Source: Clostridia bacterium DTU080
GTDB taxonomy: Bacteria > Bacillota > Limnochordia > DTU080
Assembly: GCA_001513395.1 (NCBI GenBank)
Contig: LFTP01000240.1
Span: 1-11,782 of the forward strand
DNA length: 11,782 bases
Direction of reading: 5' to 3'
This document shows positions 1 to 7,558 of the stretch, piece after piece (position 1 is the stretch's first letter; every line of letters begins with the position of its first letter). Made by a program: the position numbers and the translations under genes. The notes under the pieces are model-generated. The model saw only the letters and a list, made by a program, of their open reading frames with translations, was not told the origin of the DNA and made no database searches.

Positions 1-42
1 TTTTTCGAGGTTGTGAGCTCTGGAACTTCGGTTTTGAAAGCT

Positions 43-106
43 AGGAGGTGGGATCCCTCCTTCCCTCCTGCGCCGCCGAGCATACGGTTCCGTACTACAG
101 CGGTTC
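43..106 (-). mobile_element. Group II intron 3'-end-like structure (domain V and possible domain VI)
   Basis: Read on the minus strand, positions 106 to 72 start GAACCGCTGTAG, continue TACGGAACCGTA and TG, and close CTCGGCGGC. This is the shape of group II intron domain V: a lower helix, a two-base bulge on the 3' side, a short upper helix and a small loop. The sequence is close to the domain V type that I remember as starting GAACCGCCGTA. One extra base on the 5' arm has to bulge. Downstream on the minus strand, AGGAGG at 43-48 can pair with CCTCCT at 56-61, in the place of domain VI. The usual 3' terminus (CCTACTCGAT type) is not visible, so the exact intron end is unknown and this may be a decayed copy. 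I found no reverse transcriptase reading frame beside it. Confidence 0.5.
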
Positions 107-620
107 GTCTAGGCCCCTGAAAGCGCCGAGGCGAGTCCAAGTGCACAGAGGAAGGATTTCTTGAAGGCTTCGTTCATATAGGTATCTTCAGTTCAGTCCG
201 CTGGAGGCCTCGGCCGTCGGTGGCCGACCTACATGCCCGCTCTTCCGTCTGTTTGCGTTTCCGGCTGCGAGCCCGAGTTTAGGGACGTTTCGATTGGCGC
301 CGAATGAGACACCGGAATCTCCGGCGGATCCGGCCGTCAAGTCCTCGACGACGTTCTTCGCGTACGCAAGCCTGAAGCGGTTGCTCAAGCCGCACGTGAT
401 CGAGGCGAGCTCGCTCTCGACTTGCGCCCCGCAAAAAAGGCGAAACGGAGCCTGCTCATCTACGGCCCGCTCAAGCCGGCGCAACGAGCCGATGCCTCTC
501 ATGAAGGCGTCCCCCATCATCTTCCGATCAAAAGGGCCGGTCCCTCAACTTGGTACAAGAAGTGTAGAATGTCGAACGGATTAAGACTGTCGACGATACC
601 GATCACGAGGCGGACTACGT
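107..620. other. Stretch with no recognised gene
   Basis: Short open frames exist on both strands here, for example about 188-520 on the minus strand and 294-584 on the plus strand. None has a convincing ribosome binding site, a known motif or natural-looking protein composition. The position between a group II intron-like end and a recombinase relic suggests mobile-element debris. The minus strand could hold upstream intron domains, but I cannot recognise them. Confidence 0.4.
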
Positions 621-818
621 GCTTTGCAGGCATCCGTTCACGCATGTCCGGAGAAAGAAGTTGAGGATGCATGCACGAAAGGGCTTCTCCATCCTATTAG
701 CGCCCATCGTCTCCGACATCCACACCTCGTTCTCATGCCTGGCATACATTGTTCAGTCGCACGGGCTGCTGCCGGGCGGTGTGGGAACCCATGGCCAATC
801 CATGACCATTCCGGTGGT
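621..818 (+). pseudogene. Decayed C-terminal end of a tyrosine recombinase (integrase)
   Basis: One plus-strand frame reads HPISAHRLRHPHLVLMPGIH over about 685-744. This matches the box II region of tyrosine recombinases (typically ISPHRLRHTHAS.ML.AGI), including the His-x-Leu-Arg-His core. About 35 bases further on, a different frame reads GTHGQSMTI (roughly 780-806). This resembles the following GH..I.MTM..Y segment, which carries the last catalytic His and leads to the Tyr. The frame change and missing tyrosine indicate a broken relic rather than a working enzyme. It points toward the 3' end of the tRNA-Lys gene, the usual arrangement of an integrase beside its attachment site. The upstream catalytic Arg region was not found. 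The call rests on short motifs only. Confidence 0.45.
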
Positions 819-837
819 CCGTAGGCCCCAAGACAGC

Positions 838-875
838 AAAACGCCTTCCCAACAATCGCTTAGGGAAGGCGTTTT
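838..875 (-). terminator. Intrinsic terminator of tRNA-Lys
   Basis: A perfect 13-bp inverted repeat, AAAACGCCTTCCC at 838-850 and its complement at 863-875, has a 12-base loop. The arms end in A/T runs, so it can work in both directions. It begins four bases beyond the encoded CCA of the tRNA on the minus strand and is best read as the tRNA terminator. Confidence 0.85.
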
Positions 876-878
876 CCT

Positions 879-955
879 TGGTGGGCCATCAGGGACTCGA
901 ACCCCGGACACCCTGATTAAGAGTCAGGTGCTCTAGCCAGCTGAGCTAATGGCCC
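879..955 (-). tRNA. tRNA-Lys (anticodon CUU)
   Basis: The minus strand folds into a full cloverleaf. The acceptor GGGCCAT (955-949) pairs with ATGGCCC (889-883). The D arm is GCTC/GAGC. The anticodon stem CCTGA/TCAGG encloses loop CTCTTAA, which gives anticodon CTT (positions 921-919). The T arm has the loop TTCGAGT. The discriminator A at 882 is followed by an encoded CCA (881-879). The gene has its own promoter and terminator and stands alone. Its 3' end lies next to a recombinase relic, as expected for a tRNA used as an integration site. Confidence 0.97.
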
Positions 956-978
956 TTGACAACTCATTGACGGCCTTA

Positions 979-1007
979 ATTATATCACGTGTTGTCGCCG
1001 CTGACAA
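979..1007 (-). promoter_or_regulatory. Sigma-A type promoter of tRNA-Lys
   Basis: On the minus strand, TTGTCA (1007-1002) and TATAAT (984-979) are separated by exactly 17 bases, a near-consensus housekeeping promoter. Transcription would start near 972, about 17 bases before the tRNA. The -35 box lies inside a perfect inverted repeat, GTTGTC-N6-GACAAC at 991-1008. Confidence 0.85.
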
Positions 1008-1080
1008 CGGGGAAAATGAAAACGGAGACACTCAACTCCATTGGCAAAATGGGGTGAGCAGTGCTCTGCCGTGTCTTGGA

Positions 1081-1275
1081 TTATACCACAACGGCGGCTT
1101 CAACCATCTCCCCCGCAGCTTCTGGGGCCGGCTGATTCTGCGGAGCACCATAGGCGGTATGACCCTCGCAAATAGACTGCGACAGTCGTGGCGCTTTCGC
1201 TCCGAATGGTCGGCGGTGGGATTCCTCTATTTTTGCATTCGGCGCATTGGACGATGCAGCCGGAGATGGAGGGGT
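1081..1275 (-). pseudogene. Possible decayed C-terminus of a zinc-ribbon protein
   Basis: The minus-strand frame ending at the TAA at 1083-1081 reads in part FGAKAPRLSQSICEGHTAYG and then a Pro/Ala/Glu-rich tail ending EMVEAAVVV. The spacing of GAKAP, then Cys and GHTAYG, resembles the paired zinc ribbons (C..CGAK.P...FC..CG) found at the ends of SPFH-domain and similar bacterial proteins. Several of the expected cysteines are missing in this frame. An adjacent frame contains CIVQCAEC. An in-frame stop lies just upstream, so at most about 65 codons are open. It could equally be chance. The orientation is the same as the tRNA, and its end lies about 75 bases upstream of the tRNA promoter. The rest of 956-1343 shows nothing else except the tRNA promoter and the ribosome binding site of the next gene. 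Confidence 0.22.
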
Positions 1276-1343
1276 ATTCTATGGCCGTGTCGTAGATGAG
1301 CTACACGAATAGGCTACATAAACCCTGAGATAGGTGGTATACA

Positions 1344-2447
1344 GTGCGAGATCCACGAGTGACCAACATGGCAAAGGTGCTGGTTCATTATTCCCTGGGC
1401 ATCAAGCCCGGTGACTTCTTCGTAATTCGAAGCGGAGAAGTGGCGACCCCGCTTATCAAAGCCGTCTATGAGGAGGCCTTGCAGGCAGGGGCGCATCCTG
1501 AGGTACAGATCAGAATGTCGGAGATCAACGAGATCTTCTTAAAAAACGCCAATGATGAGCAGTTGCAGTATGTCTCATCACTGACTCGAATTCCGGTCGA
1601 GGAGGCCGATGCCTGTCTCACCATTTTGGGCGAGGTCAACGTCAGAGCCCTCAGCGGGGTCGACCCGGCCCGGCAAGCACTACGCTCGCGCGCCACTTCT
1701 GAACTGACCAACACAATGATGAAGCGAGCGGCTGCAGGCGAGTACCGCTGGTGTTTGACACAGTTTCCTACCAATGCCGACGCCCAGGAAGCCAATATGT
1801 CTTTGTCCGAATACGAGGATTTCGTCTTCGAGGCCTGCGGACTCAATGAAGAAGATCCGGTAGCCTACTGGCAAAGGATCGATGCCGAACAAGAAGAGCT
1901 GATCAAGAGACTCGATTCCGTGGAGACCTTGCACATCGTCGGCGAGGATACCGATTTGACCCTGAACACTGGCGGACGCCGTTGGAAAAGCTGTAGCGGC
2001 AAGTCCAACTTCCCCGACGGGGAGATCTTCACGGGCCCGGTGGAGGATTCGGCCAACGGTTACATACGCTTCAGTTTCCCCGGGATCTTCAGAGGCCAAC
2101 TGATCGAAGACATCCGGTTGCGCTTCGAAGACGGAAAGGTCGTCTCGGCCGCGGCTCGCCACGGCGAAAAGCTCTTACATGCCCTTTTGGATACCGACCC
2201 CGGGGCCCGATATCTGGGCGAGTTGGGGATCGGTACCAACTACGCCATCACGCGCCATACCCGTAACATGCTCTTCGACGAAAAAATCGGCGGCACCGTC
2301 CACCTGGCTTTGGGTGCCGCTTATCCTGCAACAGGTACTCGGAGATGTGTATAAGAGACAGGGGATATGTTGTGCGATCTCAGAAGCGGCGGTGAGATAT
2401 ATGCCGACGGGCAGCTGATCTACAAAGACGGCAAGTTCACATTCTAA
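1344..2447 (+). CDS. M29-family metallo-aminopeptidase (interrupted here by adapter sequence)
   Basis: This cytoplasmic metal-dependent exopeptidase removes N-terminal residues from peptides. The start MRDPRVTNMAKVLVHYSLGI is the family's typical N-terminus. The GTG start has AGGTGG six bases upstream. Likely metal ligands are E227 (PDGEIFTGP), E293 (LGELGIG), H320 (GGTVHLALG) and D341. The family normally ends with His-Trp-Asp, then MxCDLRxGGEIYxDGxLIYKDGKF, and the end of that block is present (DMLCDLRSGGEIYADGQ to TAA at 2445-2447). Between YPATG and this block, positions 2338-2361 are a sequencing adapter, which puts a TAA at 2352-2354 and replaces the expected His at residue 339. The reading frame on both sides is the same, and the total of 367 codons fits the short form of the family. 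The gene in the living organism is therefore probably intact. As given, only 336 residues would be read. It is a single-gene unit followed by a hairpin terminator. Confidence 0.9.
2338..2361 (+). other. Nextera/Tn5 mosaic-end adapter remnant (sequencing artifact)
   Basis: Positions 2343-2361 read AGATGTGTATAAGAGACAG, the 19-base Tn5 mosaic end used in tagmentation libraries. They are preceded by CTCGG, which matches the adjoining bases of the Nextera read-2 adapter, for 24 matching bases in all. It interrupts a conserved protein block and supplies a false stop codon. It is not part of the natural genome. Confidence 0.95.
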
Positions 2448-2452
2448 ACTGC

Positions 2453-2491
2453 ACGGGCGTTGTCACGGCTTGCTACCGTGACAACGCCCGT
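2453..2491 (+). terminator. Hairpin terminator after the aminopeptidase gene
   Basis: A perfect 16-bp stem (2453-2468 with 2476-2491) and a 7-base loop start five bases after the aminopeptidase stop codon. The following sequence CATCATTTG is only weakly T-rich, so termination may be partial. Confidence 0.7.
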
Positions 2492-2819
2492 CATCATTTG
2501 AGAAGGTAGAATATCCAAGTAGACATCTGGGCCGCGCAACGGTTCGGGAACGCGGCTTTGATACGCCAACGTCTTGGGAGAAGAGGATCACGACGTCTTG
2601 GAGGCAGTTTAGACTGCGGCAACGTCTTGACGGTTACGCTTACGCTGTTGTTGTAAGGCGTCAGGTGTTTAAATGAAGAGCGGCTGCCGACCGGTGCAAG
2701 GGCGCCATGGCTATCCCCGGCGGTGTGGTACTCCTCTATTGGCTCAGCCGTTTCCAGGAAGTTGGTATTGAGTAACGAAATGATAGCTATATACATCATA
2801 TTGGGAAGGGAGCTGCCGA
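2492..2819 (+). promoter_or_regulatory. Leader region of the rhamnosidase gene
   Basis: No protein-coding gene is apparent. The region holds three copies of ACGTCTTG (2569-2576, 2593-2600, 2622-2629) and a hairpin GCCGCG/CGCGGC (2531-2536 with 2551-2556) followed by TTTG. A small hairpin GCAGT-TTAG-ACTGC lies at 2604-2617. An A/T-rich stretch at about 2765-2802 is the likely promoter area, although I cannot fix clear -35 and -10 boxes. GGGAAGGGAG at 2803-2812 is the ribosome binding site for the GTG at 2820. Regulation of the rhamnosidase through the repeated octamer is a guess. Confidence 0.4.
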
Positions 2820-5800
2820 GTGCCGCAAGCAAGCATCGTTCCTACCCGCCTACGTTGTGAGTACGCAAAGAACCCAATAGGCCTGGACGTGGCCCGGCCT
2901 CGCCTTAGTTGGGAGCTAGTCTCGGAAAAACGCGATCAAATGCAATCAGCGTATCAAATACTGGTCGCCGGCAGTAAAGAAGCACTCGCATCGGGGATCG
3001 GTGATCTTTGGGATTCTGGGAAGGTAGAATCATCAAAGACGGCACAGGTCGTCTATGAGGGTAAACCGCTGCGCTCTCGCCAGCGCTGTTACTGGCAGGT
3101 GCGCGTGTGGGATGCGGCCGGAAATGCCAGCGGCTACAGTGAGCCGGCCTACTGGGAAATGGGCCTTTTGAATCCGGAGGATTACCAAGGCCAGTGGATA
3201 GGTTTTGACACCCGGCTGGGAAAACCGGAGCTCACGCTGGATGGTTGTCACTGGATGTGGTGTGCGGACGCAGACGAACAGGTGCCTAATCAAGGCTTTT
3301 TCCGGCGAGAGCTTACGGTGGACTCCGATGCGGAAGTAGAAAGCGCTTGGTTTTTGTTGACGGCGGACAACGCTCTGCAGCTTTACGTCAACGGGCGGTT
3401 CGTAGGCCGCGGCAGCGGCGCCTGGAAAGCCGTGCAGTATATAAATCTGGCCCCTTATCTTCAGGAGGGTGCCAATGTCTTGGCCATCCACGCTGTGCGG
3501 CGCAGAGCCGATTCAGCCGGACTGATCGGACGGCTCCGTGTCGTATATACAAACGGTCAGATCGATTGGATTGACATCGATGCCTCCTGGCGAGCAACCT
3601 CGAAAGAGACGGCGAGCTGGCAGGAGTCGTGCTTTGATGACGGTTCCTGGCCGGCAGCCGTTGCCCGAGCACCCTATGAGGGTAATGTCAATGTGAAGCA
3701 GTGTCCGGCACCCTCTCCCTTCATGCGGCGAGAGTTCACCGTACAAGCCAGCATCCGTCAAGCCCGTCTGTACAGCACGGCTCTGGGAGTATATGAGATG
3801 CGCCTGAACGGGCAGCGAGTCGGCAAGGATGAGTTGCGACCAGGCTGGACCGACTATCGATGCCGCCTGCAGGTTCAAGCCTATGATGTCACCGATCTTC
3901 TGGCCGAGGGAGCCAACGCTTGGGGAGTCATCCTGGGAGACGGCTGGTACACCGGCTATGTAGGGGGCTTCGGACGAGGACGCTACGGCGATTATCCCTT
4001 GGCTTTCTTAGGACAGCTGCACATAGAGTACGAAGACGGCACCTCGCAAATCATCGCCACGGATTCGCAGTGGCGTGCCTCGACGGGACCGATCATCACT
4101 TCCGATTTGCTCATGGGTGAGATCTACGACAGCCGTCTGGAGATGCCGGGATGGGACAAGGCAGGTTTTGCCGACGACCATTGGCAGACGGTGACCGTCG
4201 TGGAAAAAGAGGTGCCCAAACTCGTGGCAGCACAGGCTCCGGCGGTACAGATCACCGAGGAAGTCCGTCCCATTGCGCTGAATGAGCCGCTGCCAGGTAC
4301 TTTCGTGTTCGATCTGGGGCAAAACATGGTCGGCAAATACCGCCTGCGTGTCCAAGGACCTCGGGGCACCCGAGTTTTCTTGCGTTTCGCGGAAATGCTC
4401 AACGATGACGGAACGATATACACGGAGAATCTGCGCTCGGCGCGCCAGACGGATATCTACATCTTGAGAGGCGACGGAGTGGAAGAATACATACCCTTCT
4501 TCACCTTTCACGGTTTCCGTTACGTCGAAGTTACGGGCTTTCCGGGAACACCGACGCTGGACAGCTTAGCCGGTCTGGTGATGCACAACGCCGTGCAATC
4601 CGTGGGCAGTTTCACCTGTTCGGATGAGTTGGTGAATAAGCTGCAGAGCAATATCGTCTGGGGCGCTCGAGGCAATTTCGTGAGCACTCCCACCGACTGT
4701 CCGCAGCGTGATGAGCGGTGCGGATGGACGGGCGACGCCCAGGTATTCGTACGCACGGCGTGTTCCAACATGGATGTGGCAAGCTTTTTTGCCAAGTACA
4801 TGAACGCCGTTGACGACGGCCAGGCTGACACAGGCGCCTTCCCTCATGTGGCTCCCATGGTTTTTGAGTATGGCTTCGGTTCCCCCGCCTGGGGCGATGC
4901 CGGTGTGATCGTGCCCTGGACGATTTATCTTTGCTACGGCGATACGGCCATTCTGACCAGGCACTATGGGGCTATGAAGCGCTGGATCGCCTACCTGAAG
5001 GAAAACAGTCGGGATCTGGTGCGTCCGGCCGAGGGCTACGGCGACTGGCTCTCCGTGGCCGCCGATACCCCGAAAGAGGTTATATCCACGGCCTACTTCG
5101 CCTACAGCACGAAGTTGTTGAGCAAAATCGCTCGAGTGTTGGGTTTTGACGATGATGCCCGTTACTATGAAGAGCTCTTTGAGAAGATCAAAGCGGCCTT
5201 TAACAAAGCCTTTGTCGCCCCCGACGGTCGTATCCACGGCGACACGCAGAGCTGTTATCTGTTGGCGCTCCATATGGATCTGCTGCCGCAACAGATGCGA
5301 CAGACTGCCGCCCAGCACCTGATTCGGACGATCGAAGAGAAAGACTGGCACCTTTCCACCGGCTTCTTGGGAGTGGGCCTGTTGCTGCCCATACTCAGCG
5401 ATATCGGCCGCACCGACATCGCCTACCGTCTGCTTCACAACGAGACCTACCCATCGTGGATTTATTCGATCCACCAGGGTGCTACCACGATCTGGGAACG
5501 CTGGAACTCCTACACCAAAGAGCACGGCTTTGGCGATGCGGGCATGAACTCGTTCAACCACTACGCTTTGGGTTCAGTCGGCGAGTGGTTCTACCGTTAC
5601 GTAGCCGGGATTGAAATAGACGAGGATCATCCCGGGTATGAAAGATTCATCATCCGGCCGCTGCCCGGAGGCAAACTGCAGTGGGCGCGGACCGAGTATC
5701 ATTCCATTCGCGGCCCGATCGCCGTTTATTGGGAGCTGAAGGACGACGCTTTCAAACTGGACATCCGTGTTCCCGTCAACACGCAGGCCACCGTCTACGT

Positions 5801-5963
5801 GCCCTTAGGAAAGGAGCAAACCCTCACCGAAAGCGGCATGGCGCTCATCTCAAAAGGGGCTGCAACTACCAAGACACATGACGGTGTGCGTAATCTACGG
5901 ATCGTCGACGGAAAGGCTGTTTTGGAAGTGGGTTCGGGCGAGTACTCCTTCGTGGCCCGGTAG
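2820..5963 (+). CDS. Alpha-L-rhamnosidase, glycoside hydrolase family 78
   Basis: The enzyme hydrolyses terminal alpha-L-rhamnose from glycosides, with inversion, in GH78. The 1047-residue protein begins with the typical N-terminal Ig-like segment (TRLRCEYAKNPIGLD, residues about 9-115). Two successive jelly-roll, lectin-like parts follow, the first starting near FFRRELTV (160) and the second near FMRREFTV (301). A beta-sandwich linker then leads to the (alpha/alpha)6 catalytic barrel (about 600-940) and a C-terminal beta domain. In the motif DCPQRDERCGWTGD (626-639), E632 corresponds to the family's general acid and D626, D631 and D639 to rhamnose contacts. E893 in TIWERW matches the second catalytic acid. 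There is no signal peptide or anchor, so it should act in the cytoplasm on imported rhamnosides. GTG is chosen as start because GGGAAGGGAG lies just upstream. The gene is monocistronic and ends at a terminator shared with convergent genes. Confidence 0.95.
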   Translation: MPQASIVPTRLRCEYAKNPIGLDVARPRLSWELVSEKRDQMQSAYQILVAGSKEALASGIGDLWDSGKVESSKTAQVVYEGKPLRSRQRCYWQVRVWDAAGNASGYSEPAYWEMGLLNPEDYQGQWIGFDTRLGKPELTLDGCHWMWCADADEQVPNQGFFRRELTVDSDAEVESAWFLLTADNALQLYVNGRFVGRGSGAWKAVQYINLAPYLQEGANVLAIHAVRRRADSAGLIGRLRVVYTNGQIDWIDIDASWRATSKETASWQESCFDDGSWPAAVARAPYEGNVNVKQCPAPSPFMRREFTVQASIRQARLYSTALGVYEMRLNGQRVGKDELRPGWTDYRCRLQVQAYDVTDLLAEGANAWGVILGDGWYTGYVGGFGRGRYGDYPLAFLGQLHIEYEDGTSQIIATDSQWRASTGPIITSDLLMGEIYDSRLEMPGWDKAGFADDHWQTVTVVEKEVPKLVAAQAPAVQITEEVRPIALNEPLPGTFVFDLGQNMVGKYRLRVQGPRGTRVFLRFAEMLNDDGTIYTENLRSARQTDIYILRGDGVEEYIPFFTFHGFRYVEVTGFPGTPTLDSLAGLVMHNAVQSVGSFTCSDELVNKLQSNIVWGARGNFVSTPTDCPQRDERCGWTGDAQVFVRTACSNMDVASFFAKYMNAVDDGQADTGAFPHVAPMVFEYGFGSPAWGDAGVIVPWTIYLCYGDTAILTRHYGAMKRWIAYLKENSRDLVRPAEGYGDWLSVAADTPKEVISTAYFAYSTKLLSKIARVLGFDDDARYYEELFEKIKAAFNKAFVAPDGRIHGDTQSCYLLALHMDLLPQQMRQTAAQHLIRTIEEKDWHLSTGFLGVGLLLPILSDIGRTDIAYRLLHNETYPSWIYSIHQGATTIWERWNSYTKEHGFGDAGMNSFNHYALGSVGEWFYRYVAGIEIDEDHPGYERFIIRPLPGGKLQWARTEYHSIRGPIAVYWELKDDAFKLDIRVPVNTQATVYVPLGKEQTLTESGMALISKGAATTKTHDGVRNLRIVDGKAVLEVGSGEYSFVAR

Positions 5964-6037
5964 CCCGTCATAGACGACGAGATCAACACGGGAAGAAGCT
6001 ATCGGCATCCATATCGGAAGGCTTGTGACAGAGAAGA

Positions 6038-6080
6038 AAAGAGGAGCTTCCGCCAGCTGACAGTGGCGAGGCTCCTCTTT
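6038..6080. terminator. Bidirectional terminator between convergent genes
   Basis: AAAGAGGAGC (6038-6047) pairs with GCTCCTCTTT (6071-6080), and inside it CGCCA (6051-6055) pairs with TGGCG (6064-6068). TTTGCTTTT follows on the plus strand and a T-rich TTTTCTTCTC run on the minus strand. It can therefore stop both the rhamnosidase and the opposing hydrolase transcripts. Confidence 0.88.
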
Positions 6081-6115
6081 GCTTTTCTATGGGCTTATCA
6101 CTTAACTGCAGAGTT

Positions 6116-7462
6116 CTATCTTGCACAAAGCTTGTCCAACAACACCTTGGCCGTGCCGACTAAAATACCCTCAGCGCCTTCACCGACCGGATTCCAGGCC
6201 GCAGCCCAGGTTTCGTATCCGCCCTCTTCTTTCAACGCTTTGTCGGTGGGGATATACGCCAGACAATCGTTGGCCAGACCGATCACAAAGGTGTGCGGGC
6301 AGGGCGAAGATTCCTTAATGGCCAGGCCTATCTCGGTGAAGATCTCTCCCGGCAGGCCCACCCACGCTGATTCGCCGATCCGAATTACCTGCACTTCTGA
6401 CGATATCTGCGCAGGCAATTCAGCGAGCAGCAGAGACTCCTGGGCATACATAGGACGCAGAGCAGCCGGAATGGGTTGACCCACCACCCAGCTGAACGGC
6501 CCGCCTTGAGGATCCGGATCTTTCCCGTCCAGGATGGCTTTAGCGATCGACAGATCCTCCTCGGTGTATTTTTTCCGGGGCAGGGTCACCTGTTGACTTG
6601 CCGCCCGGATGGAGACATCGGTCTGAGGGCTGATGCGGCTGAGCACTTTCAGTACCTCGCCGCCGAGGATGGACGCCACGCGCTTCGCTTGTTTGTGCCC
6701 CGCTTGCTGATGCGGGTCAAAGACATTCACGTTGTTGATCTGACCCGATGTACCGTTGAAGAGCATGGGGATGCATTGGGCCCCGAGCATTTGCCGCATG
6801 AAGCGATCGAAGTGTCCGTAGTAGTCGGCGGATACGGCCCGGCCGTCGTCGGTACCCACATAATGGAGACTGAACTGAGCGACGACCGAGATGGGTTGTC
6901 CCTCGGGAGTCTCCACCAGTAAAACGCCGACCGCAGGGTCAATGGGACTGGTGGGCCCGATGATGTCAGGGTTTCCCCGTCCCGGATTCATCTGCACGTA
7001 TCCGTTGCGCATGCGATAGCGACGGCAAAAGCTGATGCCGTGGACTTCGCCGCGGCCCCAGGCCATTCGGGCCGGACGCAATCTTCGTACCGCAAGGACC
7101 ACGCTGTCGGCTATTCGTCTGACGACCCACCGGACGTAGTCCGGATCGGGATGCACTTCTCCCACACGGAACATAGCGGGCCCGGTGTGCGTATGGGTGC
7201 ACCCGATCAAGACATGACCGGGTGGAATGCCGGTAGCCTCTTGCACCAGTTCCCGTACCGTTTGAACATCGGCCAGTGTGATCCCGATCAGATCGAGCAC
7301 CACCATGGCCACTCGCACGGTTCCGTCATCAATGACCAGTGCTTTGGCTCGCAAGGGATCGTGCACATCATGAGCCGGACGACTCGTAAACGATCCGGCC
7401 AAGGAGATGTTCAACGGGGGCGTGATATCCAGTTCTGCAACGCCAGCCTCAAGACGAACCAT
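6116..7462 (-). CDS. Neutral/alkaline ceramidase-like hydrolase (N-terminal domain family)
   Basis: This 448-residue protein resembles the zinc-binding domain of neutral/alkaline non-lysosomal ceramidases, which are amidases that cut N-acyl bonds. Visible family signs are AGVAELDITPP at the start, GCTHTHTGP (zinc ligands H90 and H92) and FSLHYVGTDDG (H200). SADYYGHF and FNGTSGQINN (233-244) follow. LPGEIF carries E373, and LAYIPTDKA carries Y403 in the position of the last zinc ligand. Classical bacterial ceramidases are about 650 residues, secreted, and have an extra C-terminal domain. This one has neither a signal peptide nor that domain, so ceramide is unlikely to be its substrate and the true amide or ester substrate is unknown. 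The ATG at 7462 is preferred over one nine codons upstream because GGAGGGAG lies directly before it. It follows the oxidoreductase gene by 96 bases on the same strand and is probably co-transcribed with it. Confidence 0.85.
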   Translation of the reverse strand: MVRLEAGVAELDITPPLNISLAGSFTSRPAHDVHDPLRAKALVIDDGTVRVAMVVLDLIGITLADVQTVRELVQEATGIPPGHVLIGCTHTHTGPAMFRVGEVHPDPDYVRWVVRRIADSVVLAVRRLRPARMAWGRGEVHGISFCRRYRMRNGYVQMNPGRGNPDIIGPTSPIDPAVGVLLVETPEGQPISVVAQFSLHYVGTDDGRAVSADYYGHFDRFMRQMLGAQCIPMLFNGTSGQINNVNVFDPHQQAGHKQAKRVASILGGEVLKVLSRISPQTDVSIRAASQQVTLPRKKYTEEDLSIAKAILDGKDPDPQGGPFSWVVGQPIPAALRPMYAQESLLLAELPAQISSEVQVIRIGESAWVGLPGEIFTEIGLAIKESSPCPHTFVIGLANDCLAYIPTDKALKEEGGYETWAAAWNPVGEGAEGILVGTAKVLLDKLCAR

Positions 7463-7510
7463 AATCTCCCTCCGTCTCCGTAAAGACATTGTAGCTGTCG
7501 GCTAAAGGTT

Positions 7511-7533
7511 AACCTCGGCCGCTGTGCGAGGTT
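7511..7533 (-). repeat. Small inverted repeat between oxidoreductase and hydrolase genes
   Basis: AACCTCG (7511-7517) pairs with CGAGGTT (7527-7533) around a 9-base loop, in the 96-base gap. On the minus strand it is followed by AACCTTTAG, with only a short T run. It could be a weak terminator or an mRNA-stabilising hairpin after the oxidoreductase gene. Confidence 0.35.
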
Positions 7534-7558
7534 CTTCACTGCCGTTTGGCAAAAGCGG

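Noticed and set aside
188..584. Overlapping open frames on both strands (about 96 to 110 codons)
   Set aside because: No ribosome binding site, no recognisable motif and low-complexity composition. The frames are mutual shadows in GC-rich sequence.
949..1299. Plus-strand frame of 116 codons
   Set aside because: It begins inside the tRNA gene, crosses the tRNA promoter in the antisense direction and has no protein-like motif.
2179..2418. Plus-strand open frame containing the peptide GDVYKRQG
   Set aside because: It exists only because it reads through the adapter. VYKRQ is the translation of the mosaic end in that frame.
2569..2629. Repeats as a CRISPR array
   Set aside because: The repeated unit is only eight bases, with three copies and uneven spacing. 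No cas gene is nearby.
4566..5561. Long minus-strand frame of 331 codons inside the rhamnosidase gene
   Set aside because: It is antisense to the conserved catalytic domain. Such frames follow from codon bias in GC-rich genes.
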